A stretch of 14,602 bases of DNA from an uncultured Acetatifactor sp. (GTDB taxonomy: Bacteria > Bacillota > Clostridia > Lachnospirales > Lachnospiraceae): assembly GCA_910585805.1 (NCBI GenBank), contig CAJUFB010000092.1:1-14602 (forward strand), in the 5' to 3' direction. Shown piece by piece: positions 1 through 6,486 of this stretch (the stretch's first letter is position 1; every line of letters begins with the position of its first letter). A program made the translations under genes and the position numbers. The notes beneath the pieces are model-generated. The model did no database searches. It was not told where the DNA came from and saw only the letters and a list, made by a program, of their open reading frames with translations.

Positions 1-304
1 TGATAGCCATGATGATAGGCATGGGGAACTCAAAAAGCAGCCTGCTGGCGCTGATTACGATGGTATTGTTGATCGACCTCATAGCGTCCGGCGTAATGAA
101 GATTCGTTTGAAATGCTGCAGCCCCACCCACGGACTCCCTAAAACCCCCAGCTTTGCGCTGTAGTTCTTGAATGCCATGAGCACGCCGTACATGGGGGCA
201 TAGCAGAACACTGCCAGCCAGACCAGCAGGGGCAAGAGAAGTATGTACAGATACCTCGCTTTCCAGATTTCAAGTAATTTGCTTTTCTTCTTGGTCGTTT
301 CCAT
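1..304 (-). CDS. Sugar ABC transporter permease, LplB type (partial, C-terminus beyond window)
   Basis: Only the first 101 residues are present; the gene runs off the left edge. After a basic N-terminus (METTKKKSK) comes a long hydrophobic helix (about residues 17-35), then the block APMYGVLMAFKNY, then GSPWVGLQHFKRIF and NNTIVISASRLL. This order is characteristic of LplB/YtcP-type inner-membrane permeases of carbohydrate (CUT1) ABC importers, which pair with a second permease and a solute-binding lipoprotein. The ATG at 304 is chosen because AAGGGGGA lies 6 nt upstream and an in-frame stop lies further upstream. It is divergent from murQ, so a sugar substrate is plausible, but nothing here shows that it imports MurNAc; most relatives import plant or host oligosaccharides. 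Confidence 0.9.
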   Translation of the reverse strand, partial: METTKKKSKLLEIWKARYLYILLLPLLVWLAVFCYAPMYGVLMAFKNYSAKLGVLGSPWVGLQHFKRIFITPDAMRSINNTIVISASRLLFEFPMPIIMAI

Positions 305-547
305 ATACAGTCCCCCTTGGAGTTGTTTTCGCCTTCCATCTTTCTCCTAAAAAAACACCCCAAAAGGTATACCTTTCGATACTGTTGAAAATATGCCGAA
401 TTTCTTGTCCCCCTCTTCCGCCCTCCCCCTTCGAGCCATCTTTCCTTTTGTGTTTTTTATCTGAAATACCCTGTTTTCCTGGCGTTTCAGGCCCATTTGG
501 ACAAGTTTCCTTATTATTTCGCCCGGCTTCCTGTCCGCAAACGCATG
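305..547. other. Long divergent intergenic region, no gene supported
   Basis: This gap between the leftward permease and murQ holds no convincing ORF. The plus strand at about 400-470 is strongly pyrimidine-rich, so the permease leader would be purine-rich. A perfect 14-bp palindrome, AAAGGTATACCTTT, lies at 363-376, about 60 bp before the permease start. It could be an operator for a sugar regulator, but no clear sigma-A promoter for the permease is visible around it. Confidence 0.5.
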
Positions 548-576
548 TTGACAGCGGCCCCCAATGCATCTACAAT
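548..576 (+). promoter_or_regulatory. Sigma-A promoter of murQ-murK with palindrome over the -10 box
   Basis: TTGACA (548-553), a 17-nt spacer and TACAAT (571-576) form a near-consensus housekeeping promoter about 55 nt before murQ. The -10 box sits inside CTACAATGTAG (570-580), an 11-nt inverted repeat with 5-bp arms. Such a placement would let a repressor block polymerase; which repressor is unknown. Confidence 0.85.
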
Positions 577-631
577 GTAGCTTAACACAAAACAGGCCGG
601 TTCCACCCCGGGCCGGCAGTCAGGAGGTATG

Positions 632-1570
632 ATGGACAATTATCTGGCAAGCTTATTGACCGAGCAGGTCAATAGCAGGACAAAAGAAATCGACCGTTGC
701 GATACGGCCGGGATTCTGGAGCTGATCAACGCGGAGGACCGGATTGTTCCGGAGGCGGTAGGAAAGGAAATCCCTCAGATCGCCCGGGCCGTGGACCTGA
801 TCGTAAGCGCCATCCGGGACGGCGGGCGGCTCTTCTACTTCGGCGCGGGCACCTCCGGGCGGCTGGGGGTCCTGGACGCCTCCGAGTGCACCCCCACCTT
901 CGGGGTCAGCCACGACCTGATACAGGGGCATATCGCAGGCGGGGACACGGCCCTGCGCAATGCGGTGGAGGACAGCGAGGACAGCGAAGACCTGGGCAGG
1001 GATGAAATCGCAAGGCTGGGCATCACGGCCGCCGATGTTGTCACCGGCATCGCCGCCAGCGGCAGGACGCCCTATGTGCTGGGCGTGGTCAGGCAGGCCG
1101 CGGCCGTGGGCGCGAAGACCATCGGCATCACCACCAATCCGGCCAGCATCCTGCAGAGGGAAGTTGACATCTGCATCGCGCCCGTGACAGGCCCGGAGGC
1201 CCTCACAGGCTCCACCCGGATGAAGTCCGGCACGGCCCAGAAGCTGGTGCTGAACATGCTCACCACCGCCACCATGATCAAGCTGGGCAAGGCATACGGG
1301 AACCGCATGGTAGACCTGAACGCCACCAACGGCAAGCTGGTGGACCGGGCCAGGCGGATTTTCCGGGACATTACCGGCGGGTCGGAGGAGGACGCGCAGA
1401 AGTATCTGGCGGCGGCCAATATGAGGACGAAGCTGGCCATACTGATGTACCTCTCCGGGCTGGAGGCCGCCGATGCCCAGGCCGCGCTGGACGAAAACGC
1501 AGACAATCTGCGGCAGGCCCTCTCCCGGCTGGGAATCGAGGCTCCTGCGGCAGCATCTTCTGTGCAATAA
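632..1570 (+). CDS. murQ: N-acetylmuramic acid 6-phosphate etherase
   Basis: MurQ is a cytoplasmic SIS-fold lyase that splits the D-lactyl ether of MurNAc-6-P, giving GlcNAc-6-P and D-lactate in cell-wall recycling or salvage. The whole length aligns by eye with the E. coli enzyme. FGAGTSGRLGVLDASEC (near residues 70-86) is the sugar-phosphate signature and carries the catalytic Glu equivalent to E. coli Glu83; the Glu in AVEDSED corresponds to Glu114; GIAASGRTPYVLG and GSTRMKSGTAQKLVLN are also family hallmarks. Two adjacent ATGs exist (629 and 632). AGGAGG at 622-627 leaves only 1 nt to the first and 4 nt to the second, so 632 is preferred. The C-terminus ends in an Ala/Ser-rich tail whose repeat continues in frame past the stop codon. 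murK follows 107 nt downstream. Confidence 0.97.
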   Translation: MDNYLASLLTEQVNSRTKEIDRCDTAGILELINAEDRIVPEAVGKEIPQIARAVDLIVSAIRDGGRLFYFGAGTSGRLGVLDASECTPTFGVSHDLIQGHIAGGDTALRNAVEDSEDSEDLGRDEIARLGITAADVVTGIAASGRTPYVLGVVRQAAAVGAKTIGITTNPASILQREVDICIAPVTGPEALTGSTRMKSGTAQKLVLNMLTTATMIKLGKAYGNRMVDLNATNGKLVDRARRIFRDITGGSEEDAQKYLAAANMRTKLAILMYLSGLEAADAQAALDENADNLRQALSRLGIEAPAAASSVQ

Positions 1571-1624
1571 CTTCTAACAGAAGCCTCCTCTGCAGGAGCA
1601 TCTTCCACGGGAGCGTCTTCTGTG
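1551..1624 (+). repeat. Degenerate 15-nt repeat units across the murQ stop codon
   Basis: Three similar units, CAGCATCTTCTGTG (1551-1564), GAGCATCTTCCACG (1596-1609) and GAGCGTCTTCTGTG (1611-1624), are spaced 45 and 15 nt apart, so all are in the same reading frame. In the murQ frame they read Ala/Gly-Ala-Ser-Ser. The first is inside murQ; the other two lie beyond its TAA at 1568-1570. CTTCCAC (1602-1608) and GTGGAAG (1622-1628) can also pair as a 7-bp stem. Confidence 0.6.
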
Positions 1625-1677
1625 GAAGAGATTAATTTTGATAAAACCGGGAATAGATACCGTACAAGGAGTTTCAC

Positions 1678-2622
1678 ATGGAAAAATGTTCTGGGAAATA
1701 TTACATCGGAATGGACGCCGGAGGGACGGGGACTTCCGTCCTGATTTCCGACGGCGAAAATGACCTTTTTCAGATGAAGACAGAAGGCCTCAACTGCAAC
1801 AGCTTCCCCCGGGAGCGGATCGCCAGGTCCCTGCAGGACGTTGCGGAGGGGCTTAAGGAAAACGGCTATGCCCTGGCGGACTGCGGGGCCATCGCCATCG
1901 GCGCGGCGGGGAACAACAATCCTGCCGCCGACGCCCTCCTGCGGAACCTCTTGGAAAGCTGCGGCTTCCGCTGCCCGGTCACTGTCTGCAGCGATGCGGA
2001 CGCGGCGCTGTACGGCGCTCTTGGGGAGGAGGACGGCCTCCTGCTGATCTCCGGCACAGGCTCCATCTGCCTGGGGCAGACCCAGGGCGGAAGGGAAAGA
2101 TACCGGGCCGGAGGCTTCGGGCATCTCATCGACGACGAGGGCAGCGCCTATGCCATCGGCAGGGACATCGCTGCCGCGGTGGTGAAGGCAGAGGACGGCA
2201 GGGGGCCTGAGACCACCCTGCGCGGCGCCCTGTTCAGGCATCTGGGGATATCCGGTTCCCCGGAGCTGGTGGGGTATATCTACGACATGAGCCATACCAA
2301 GAAGGACATCGCCAGGCTGGCCCGCCTGATCTCCCTGCCGGAAAATGAAGGGGACAGGGCCTCGGCACAGATTATCGAAAAAGCGGTAGCCGGTCTTCTG
2401 GAAATGGTCACGGCCGTCTACGGTAGGATGGAGGCCCGCTGCGGCAGCCCAGAGCTCCCTCTCGTGCTGCACGGCAGCGTCCTGCTGGGCAACCCGCGGA
2501 TCGCGGGGGAATTGACGGAAGCCATTTCCCACAGGCTTCCCGGAATCCGCATCGCCCAGGCCCGGGCGGACGCCGCCCATGGGGCAGTTGGTCTGGCGCG
2601 GAAGCATGCGGAGATACTCTAA
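1678..2622 (+). CDS. murK: MurNAc/GlcNAc kinase of the BadF/BadG family
   Basis: This 314-aa protein is an ASKHA-fold sugar kinase. GMDAGGTGT (residues 11-19) is the phosphate-1 loop, CSDADAALYGA (from about 104) holds the likely catalytic Asp, and LISGTGSICLG (from 123) is the phosphate-2 loop. GGFGHLIDDEGSAYAIG (from about 145) is typical of BadF/GlcNAc-kinase relatives. In clostridia, MurK phosphorylates MurNAc (and GlcNAc) and is encoded next to murQ; its MurNAc-6-P product is the MurQ substrate. That pairing is the main reason for preferring MurK over a generic GlcNAc kinase. AAGGAG lies 6 nt before the ATG. It is probably cotranscribed with murQ and ends just before a large hairpin. Sugar specificity is inferred. 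Confidence 0.88.
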   Translation: MEKCSGKYYIGMDAGGTGTSVLISDGENDLFQMKTEGLNCNSFPRERIARSLQDVAEGLKENGYALADCGAIAIGAAGNNNPAADALLRNLLESCGFRCPVTVCSDADAALYGALGEEDGLLLISGTGSICLGQTQGGRERYRAGGFGHLIDDEGSAYAIGRDIAAAVVKAEDGRGPETTLRGALFRHLGISGSPELVGYIYDMSHTKKDIARLARLISLPENEGDRASAQIIEKAVAGLLEMVTAVYGRMEARCGSPELPLVLHGSVLLGNPRIAGELTEAISHRLPGIRIAQARADAAHGAVGLARKHAEIL

Positions 2623-2658
2623 GCTGTCAAAGGACAACCGCAAAAAGAATCCATATGT

Positions 2659-2710
2659 AAGACCGCCAGCCATATCTGTCCATGGCGAGCAGATATGTCT
2701 GGCGGTCTTT
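2659..2710 (+). terminator. Hairpin terminator after murQ-murK
   Basis: A 20-position stem (2659-2678 with 2690-2709) with a single C/T mismatch (2670/2698) encloses an 11-nt loop. The right arm ends CGGTCTTT, so the U-tract is short, but the stem is long and GC-rich and starts 36 nt after the murK stop. Confidence 0.7.
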
Positions 2711-2932
2711 CGCTGTAGTTTCTGCAGTTTTCATTGACGTGCAGCATAAGCCGCACACAGAAGAATGCCTAAGGCGCAGCCATTCTTCCATGACTTGTAC
2801 CGATTATTCTTGACGGCAGAAAGATGCTTTATACTGCTTAACGATTTCACTCGCCGTGAAACCAGACTGCCTAACGCCGACTGGTTCAATCGCATGATTA
2901 CATTAGGCCGCATTCAGCGTAATGCAGTATAT
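2711..2932. other. Intergenic stretch without a recognisable gene
   Basis: Short open frames exist on both strands, including 60 codons leftward from 2913, but none has a ribosome-binding site or a family I recognise. TGCCTAAGGCG (2766-2776) and TGCCTAACGCC (2869-2879) are a near-duplicate pair. A small hairpin, GCATT-N6-AATGC (2910-2925), lies just past the stop of the leftward gene but lacks a T-tract. The stretch may be a decayed gene. Confidence 0.35.
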
Positions 2933-3763
2933 TTACAACGCCATATCTATGGTGCCGCCCGCCGCCGGGGGCGCGCCCGCGGAAGCCACCTCCGCCGCCG
3001 ACCTTGTATCCACCTGGACAGGTATCTCCACCCCTGCCAGCTGCAGGGCCACGCCGTTGTCGCTCCCCAGCGAGGCGGCATCCTGCCTCTCCCTTTCCAA
3101 CTGGTTGAAGAGGGCCCGCAGATACTTCATGTCGGCTTCCACGATCTCCCGCATCTCGTCCGCCCTGTGCTTCTTCTTCAGCCGCTCCAGCTCTGCGGGA
3201 TCCATGTCCGTCCGGGCTGTCTGCATCAGCTCCAGCATCTCCAGCTCCTGCTCCTGGGCCAACTGCTCCATCTCCTCCTGGAGCTCCTCCATGAGCTGTT
3301 CCATCTCCTCGGCGCTTATCTCCGCAAATTCCGATGCCTCCAGCTCCTGGCCGCGCTCTTCCCTGCCCTCTTCGTCCAGGAAGTTCTGCCATGTGCCGCC
3401 GCCATGCTTCTCTATATACTCCTCCTGCTGGAGGTGCTTCATGCGCTTCTTTGCCACACGCTCCATCCGCTCCGCGTGGCGGATCGCGGCCCTGACCTCA
3501 CGGTCATTGTACTTGCCGCTGGCCAGCTTCCTGCGCAGGTTCACAGTCTCGGTCTTGGCGCTGGCCAGGACCTGCCTGGCATTGCCGGAGGTAGTGGCCT
3601 GGGTGATCATGGAAGAAATCCGCCTCTGTTTGTAGCCCAGTTTCTTCAGCTTCTTCAGACTCTGGCTGTGGATCGTGATGGTGCCTACCTTGGAGCCGTC
3701 CTGCCTCTTTATGGTGACCTGCCTTACGCCTGTATTCCTGTTGGTGTTGACCTCTATGCTCAT
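2933..3763 (-). CDS. Conserved-looking Glu-rich coiled-coil protein of unknown function
   Basis: The function is not recognised. The 276-aa product has three parts. Residues 1-60 (MSIEVNTNRN..., then a small basic beta-rich segment with VTIKRQDGSKVGTITIHS) look folded. Residues 65-115 are a basic helix. Residues 125-230 are a charged helix extremely rich in Glu, Leu and Met (for example EEMEQLMEELQEEMEQLAQ), probably a coiled coil. The last 45 residues are Ala/Gly/Pro-rich. There is no signal peptide or membrane segment. The start at 3763 has CAAGGGGG 7 nt upstream; a longer frame up to 3874 lacks such a site and would run into the promoter. The style resembles unannotated proteins of Lachnospiraceae genomes. 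The opposite strand is also open for over 1 kb, which I regard as a mirror of Glu/Leu codon use. Confidence 0.85.
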   Translation of the reverse strand: MSIEVNTNRNTGVRQVTIKRQDGSKVGTITIHSQSLKKLKKLGYKQRRISSMITQATTSGNARQVLASAKTETVNLRRKLASGKYNDREVRAAIRHAERMERVAKKRMKHLQQEEYIEKHGGGTWQNFLDEEGREERGQELEASEFAEISAEEMEQLMEELQEEMEQLAQEQELEMLELMQTARTDMDPAELERLKKKHRADEMREIVEADMKYLRALFNQLERERQDAASLGSDNGVALQLAGVEIPVQVDTRSAAEVASAGAPPAAGGTIDMAL

Positions 3764-3814
3764 ATCGTGACCCCCTTGTCCCTCTGTCGCGTCCTTGCGT
3801 TTACGAGCTTTTTC

Positions 3815-3844
3815 ATTATATCGGCTTATTCTCTGAAAATATAA
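3815..3844 (-). promoter_or_regulatory. Promoter of the coiled-coil gene
   Basis: On the minus strand a perfect TATAAT (3815-3820) is preceded, after 18 nt, by a weak -35 candidate TTATAT (3839-3844). It lies about 52 nt upstream of the ATG at 3763, giving a short leader. Confidence 0.55.
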
Positions 3845-3870
3845 GCGGAACAGGAAAGATATGGCGGAAA

Positions 3871-4443
3871 TCATATATCTGTTTCAACGAAATGCTCATC
3901 ATATAAGTTCCAGTATTTTTGATATACCCTGTCCTTCTGCCCGTCAAAGTTTAGCTGATACATCCGGAATATCACCGGAAAGTTTTTGGGCTGCCACTGC
4001 TCTTTATAAGAATAACAATATTCCATGCCGATCCGTTTCATCACGGCCCCGCTTCTGGGATTATTCCTGTCATGCGTCGCCGTGATATAAGGAAGCCCTT
4101 CCTCTCTGAGCAGCTCGATGACAGCGCTGCTCGCCTCGCTGACGATCCCCTGATGCCAGTATTCTTTGCGGAGCGCATAGCCGAAGTCATGGCTGTCATC
4201 TTCCTCCGCGTGTATATAGCCGACAGGGAAGTCATCTTCTTTTCGGCAGATCGCGAAGCAATACTTCCCGCCTTTTAAACGTTTTTCGAAAAAATCCCTG
4301 GCCTCATTCCTATCCTTCACAGGATACCATGGCAAAAAGGCGTTTACCTCGTTATCCGAAAAAAGAAGATAAATCGCTTCCATATCGTCTTCTTCAAATC
4401 TTCTCAGTATGAGCCTGTCTGTCTCAATCCGTATGTTATCCAA
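3871..4443 (-). CDS. GNAT-family N-acetyltransferase (RimJ/RimL-like)
   Basis: This is a 190-aa acetyl-CoA-dependent acetyltransferase. The opening ETDRLILRRFEEDD is the classic first strand and helix of RimJ/RimL-type GNATs. YWHQGIVSEA (about 95-104) is the acetyl-CoA pyrophosphate-binding loop (Q/RxxGxG/A), and NPRSGAVMKRIGMEY (from about 128) is the motif B region that ends GNAT domains. Members acetylate ribosomal-protein N-termini, small metabolites or antibiotics; the substrate cannot be told here. The start is TTG at 4443 with GGGGGGGAG 6 nt upstream, and no ATG fits better. It has its own promoter and lies 107 nt upstream of the coiled-coil gene, which also has its own. Confidence 0.9.
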   Translation of the reverse strand: MDNIRIETDRLILRRFEEDDMEAIYLLFSDNEVNAFLPWYPVKDRNEARDFFEKRLKGGKYCFAICRKEDDFPVGYIHAEEDDSHDFGYALRKEYWHQGIVSEASSAVIELLREEGLPYITATHDRNNPRSGAVMKRIGMEYCYSYKEQWQPKNFPVIFRMYQLNFDGQKDRVYQKYWNLYDEHFVETDI

Positions 4444-4490
4444 GCTTATCTCCCCCCCGCCTCCGGTCTGTCGGTCAATTCATGAATCCA

Positions 4491-4519
4491 AGTATAGCAC
4501 ATCTTCCTGCCGAACACAA
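4491..4519 (-). promoter_or_regulatory. Promoter of the GNAT gene
   Basis: On the minus strand TTGTGT (4514-4519), a 17-nt spacer and TATACT (4491-4496) are seen. TG precedes the -10 by one base, giving an extended -10. A 10-bp palindrome, ATTCATGAAT, lies just downstream in the leader. Confidence 0.7.
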
Positions 4520-4560
4520 TGCGCCAGTCGGCCCGGGCAAAGCAAATTACAAGAAGAGCC

Positions 4561-4589
4561 TTGTATTTATCCGGCTTACCGCATATAAT
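4561..4589 (+). promoter_or_regulatory. Promoter of the CPBP protease gene
   Basis: TTGTAT (4561-4566), a 17-nt spacer and a perfect TATAAT (4584-4589) lie about 95 nt before the ATG at 4686. The promoter is divergent from the GNAT promoter, with about 40 bp between the -35 boxes. Confidence 0.75.
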
Positions 4590-4685
4590 TATAGCTGAAA
4601 AGGTTTTCCCGAAAGGGCGGACGGCAAACCGCGGAAAATGAGGCGTGCGCAGGGCCGCAAATCAGAGCTTAAGGAGATATGGAAT

Positions 4686-5444
4686 ATGAGCAGGCTAAAC
4701 AAAACTTATCTGGGCTTTACCTTCCTGATCATGGCGATTGGTTGGGGGATATGTCTATTGTGCAGTTTTAACGGAATTTCGTTAAATGACGGCAAATGGC
4801 TGTATGCGCCGTTCCTGTTAGGCGGGTGGTCGCCTACAATCGCGTCCTATCTGTCATTAAGGGGCGACAGCCAAGTTGCGGGCATGAAAGAATGGTTGAA
4901 AAATATCTTTGATTTGAAGCATAATGTCCTTTCCTACCTTATGGTAGCGGTTATGGCGATCATATTCATCTTGCCCCAATGCCTTATTTCCGGGTATGAA
5001 AGCGGCGCGCCTGTCTTTGCGATCATTGTCATGATTCCCATGATGCTTGTGGGGGGCGGGTTAGAGGAAGCAGGCTGGCGCTATATTCTTCAGCCGGAAT
5101 TAGAGAAAAAATACCCATTCACTGTATCAACTATCCTGGTCAGCGTCATCTGGTGGCTGTGGCATCTGCCCTTGTTTTACATACAGGGAACGGGCCAGTT
5201 TGGGCAGAATTATTTCGCATTCGGAATAAACGTATTGGGATTAAGCTTTGCTCTGGCAAGCATCAGAAAGAATACGGGCAGCGTGTGGCTATGTGTATTA
5301 TTTCACTGCATCGTAAACTCTTTCTCGGGGATTTTTATCATCCATGACAATATATGGGGAAATATAGCCGCAACCATGATTTTGATTTTATGCTCCTATG
5401 CTTTGGTGGCGGTCAATGGCAGGTTAAAAGTATTTAAGCGGTAG
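4686..5444 (+). CDS. CPBP-family intramembrane glutamic protease
   Basis: This 252-aa multispanning protein carries the signature of Rce1-like CPBP (Abi) metal-independent glutamic proteases: EEAGWR at residues 127-132 (EExxxR), WLWHLP with His160, and FHCIVN with His207 and Asn211. All catalytic positions are present. About six to eight hydrophobic helices are visible. Bacterial members act in bacteriocin self-immunity, peptide maturation or membrane-protein cleavage; nothing nearby shows a bacteriocin precursor. The start at 4686 has AAGGAG 9 nt upstream; an upstream ATG at 4638 in frame lacks such a site. The next ORF lies in the same frame just behind this stop codon (TAG, 5442-5444). Confidence 0.93.
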   Translation: MSRLNKTYLGFTFLIMAIGWGICLLCSFNGISLNDGKWLYAPFLLGGWSPTIASYLSLRGDSQVAGMKEWLKNIFDLKHNVLSYLMVAVMAIIFILPQCLISGYESGAPVFAIIVMIPMMLVGGGLEEAGWRYILQPELEKKYPFTVSTILVSVIWWLWHLPLFYIQGTGQFGQNYFAFGINVLGLSFALASIRKNTGSVWLCVLFHCIVNSFSGIFIIHDNIWGNIAATMILILCSYALVAVNGRLKVFKR

Positions 5445-5465
5445 CATACTTATTTCTGTGCGGAT

Positions 5466-5792
5466 GTGCCTGGGGACGCGGAATTCAAAAAATTAAAGAT
5501 AGTTGCCCCGCAAAGAACCCCGCAGTTAGACGAAATTGATTCCAACATCATAAAAATAATTGAGTCAAAACCGTTACTTTTCATTGGCGCTTTCATTGTA
5601 ATAGGATTTATATTTTCAGGAGGCTATATGGTTACGGCGGACACTGAAGTTTCTATGTCAGGCCTTCTTGGTTTCGTAGCTGTCAGCGTCCTTTTGCTTC
5701 TGGCAGGAGCCAGCTTAGCCATTTTGAATATAAAACATATTCTGCGACAATCAGACCCAATGGAAAATATTTACGGGAAGCCAGGGGAATAG
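5466..5792 (+). CDS. Small two-helix membrane protein, possibly a decayed or read-through part
   Basis: I do not recognise the family. The 108-residue frame has a polar N-terminus with PQRTPQLDEIDSNII, then two hydrophobic helices (about residues 37-57 and 67-88) and a short polar tail. The only early start is GTG at 5466 and it has no ribosome-binding site. The frame is the same as that of the CPBP gene and is open from its TAG onward (5445), so this could be a domain cut off by one nonsense codon. An alternative is translation from an internal ATG inside GGCTATATGG, preceded by AGGAGG, which would give 54 residues and one helix. It ends 12 nt before the nucleotidyltransferase start. Confidence 0.45.
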   Translation: MPGDAEFKKLKIVAPQRTPQLDEIDSNIIKIIESKPLLFIGAFIVIGFIFSGGYMVTADTEVSMSGLLGFVAVSVLLLLAGASLAILNIKHILRQSDPMENIYGKPGE

Positions 5793-5804
5793 GAGGTGAT
5801 TCTG

Positions 5805-6425
5805 TTGGAGCAAATTATTGAATATATAAAGCAAACATATAGCCCTCTTTCTATTATACTTTATGGCTCATATGCCAATGGAACGAATAATCTGAACAGT
5901 GATTTTGACGCTCTTGTTATTTCTCATCATCATGAGGAATTCCATGATACTTCGTTTGTCAATGGAATCCAATTAGATGTATTTGTATATCCGGAGACTT
6001 ACTTTAACGAAGATTATGACTGCAGTAACTTTGTCCAGATTTTTGATGGAAAAGTTGTTATGGATACTTCAGGCAAAGGAAAGGCCATTCAGGATAACGT
6101 TTTGTTGTATCTGAAAAATCGTCCGAGCAAAGCAAAGGAAGCAATTCAGGCAGATGTGGACTGGTGCATAAAGATGCTCAACCGGGCAAAAAGAGGCGAT
6201 TTTGAAGGGATGTTCCGATGGCATTGGGTACTGATCGATAGCTTGGAAATTTTTTGTGAAATAGTGAACCATCCCTATTTGGGCCCTAAAAAAACATTAA
6301 AATGGATGGAGGAAAACCACCCCTTATCGTTTACCTGTTATGGAAAGGCGCTAAATGATTTTAGTATGGAGAGCTTATCAAGTTGGATTTCATGTTTGGA
6401 GGAGGAAGCTCATGAAAGCTTATGA
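5805..6425 (+). CDS. Nucleotidyltransferase (DNA polymerase beta-like fold)
   Basis: This 206-aa protein has the nucleotidyltransferase active site: GSYANGT (residues 21-27) then SDFD (32-35), giving the GS...DxD metal-binding pair Asp33/Asp35, with a third acidic residue, Asp58, in QLDVFVY. The C-terminal half is helical and may act like the HEPN-type or substrate-binding partner domain seen in MNT and aminoglycoside-nucleotidyltransferase families. Members AMPylate proteins (MNT antitoxins), tRNA or small molecules; the target here is unknown. AGGAGGTGAT (5791-5800) is a perfect anti-SD match, placing the start at TTG 5805. It is probably translated with the membrane ORFs upstream, because that Shine-Dalgarno overlaps the preceding stop codon. 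Confidence 0.85.
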   Translation: MEQIIEYIKQTYSPLSIILYGSYANGTNNLNSDFDALVISHHHEEFHDTSFVNGIQLDVFVYPETYFNEDYDCSNFVQIFDGKVVMDTSGKGKAIQDNVLLYLKNRPSKAKEAIQADVDWCIKMLNRAKRGDFEGMFRWHWVLIDSLEIFCEIVNHPYLGPKKTLKWMEENHPLSFTCYGKALNDFSMESLSSWISCLEEEAHESL

Positions 6426-6486
6426 GGCCGGTCGGTTCCCCGGCTGGTCTTTCCGATTTTCCTTGCGCTTCCATACCGAATCATGA
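6412..6486 (+). CDS. 24-codon ORF with a strong ribosome-binding site
   Basis: GGAGGAGG ends 5 nt before an ATG at 6412, inside the last codons of the nucleotidyltransferase. The frame reads MKAYEAGRFPGWSF... and stops at 6486 after 24 residues. The start context looks like that of a translationally coupled next gene, as in two-gene NTase modules, but the frame is too short to recognise. It may be the surviving 5' end of a partner gene whose body was replaced by the GC-rich phosphotransferase fragment. Confidence 0.35.
   Translation: MKAYEAGRFPGWSFRFSLRFHTES

Noticed and set aside
139..363. Minus-strand ORF with AGGAG before an ATG, overlapping the permease start in another frame
   Set aside because: The start signal is decent, but the product is Arg/Trp/Cys-rich nonsense from reading the permease out of frame; at most it could be a leader peptide.
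1072..2673. Long open frame (533 codons) on the minus strand opposite murQ-murK
   Set aside because: It is a mirror of GC-rich coding sequence; it has no ribosome-binding site, no recognisable domain, and runs across two confidently assigned genes and the intergenic repeat.
2765..3844. Plus-strand open frame of 359 codons opposite the coiled-coil gene
   Set aside because: Its Leu/His-rich sequence is the antisense of Glu/Gln/Lys codons; it has no start signal, while the minus strand has promoter, ribosome-binding site and plausible protein.
6420..6460. GCCGG/CCGGC hairpin after the nucleotidyltransferase as a terminator
   Set aside because: Only five or six pairs with an interrupted T-run; too weak to call.
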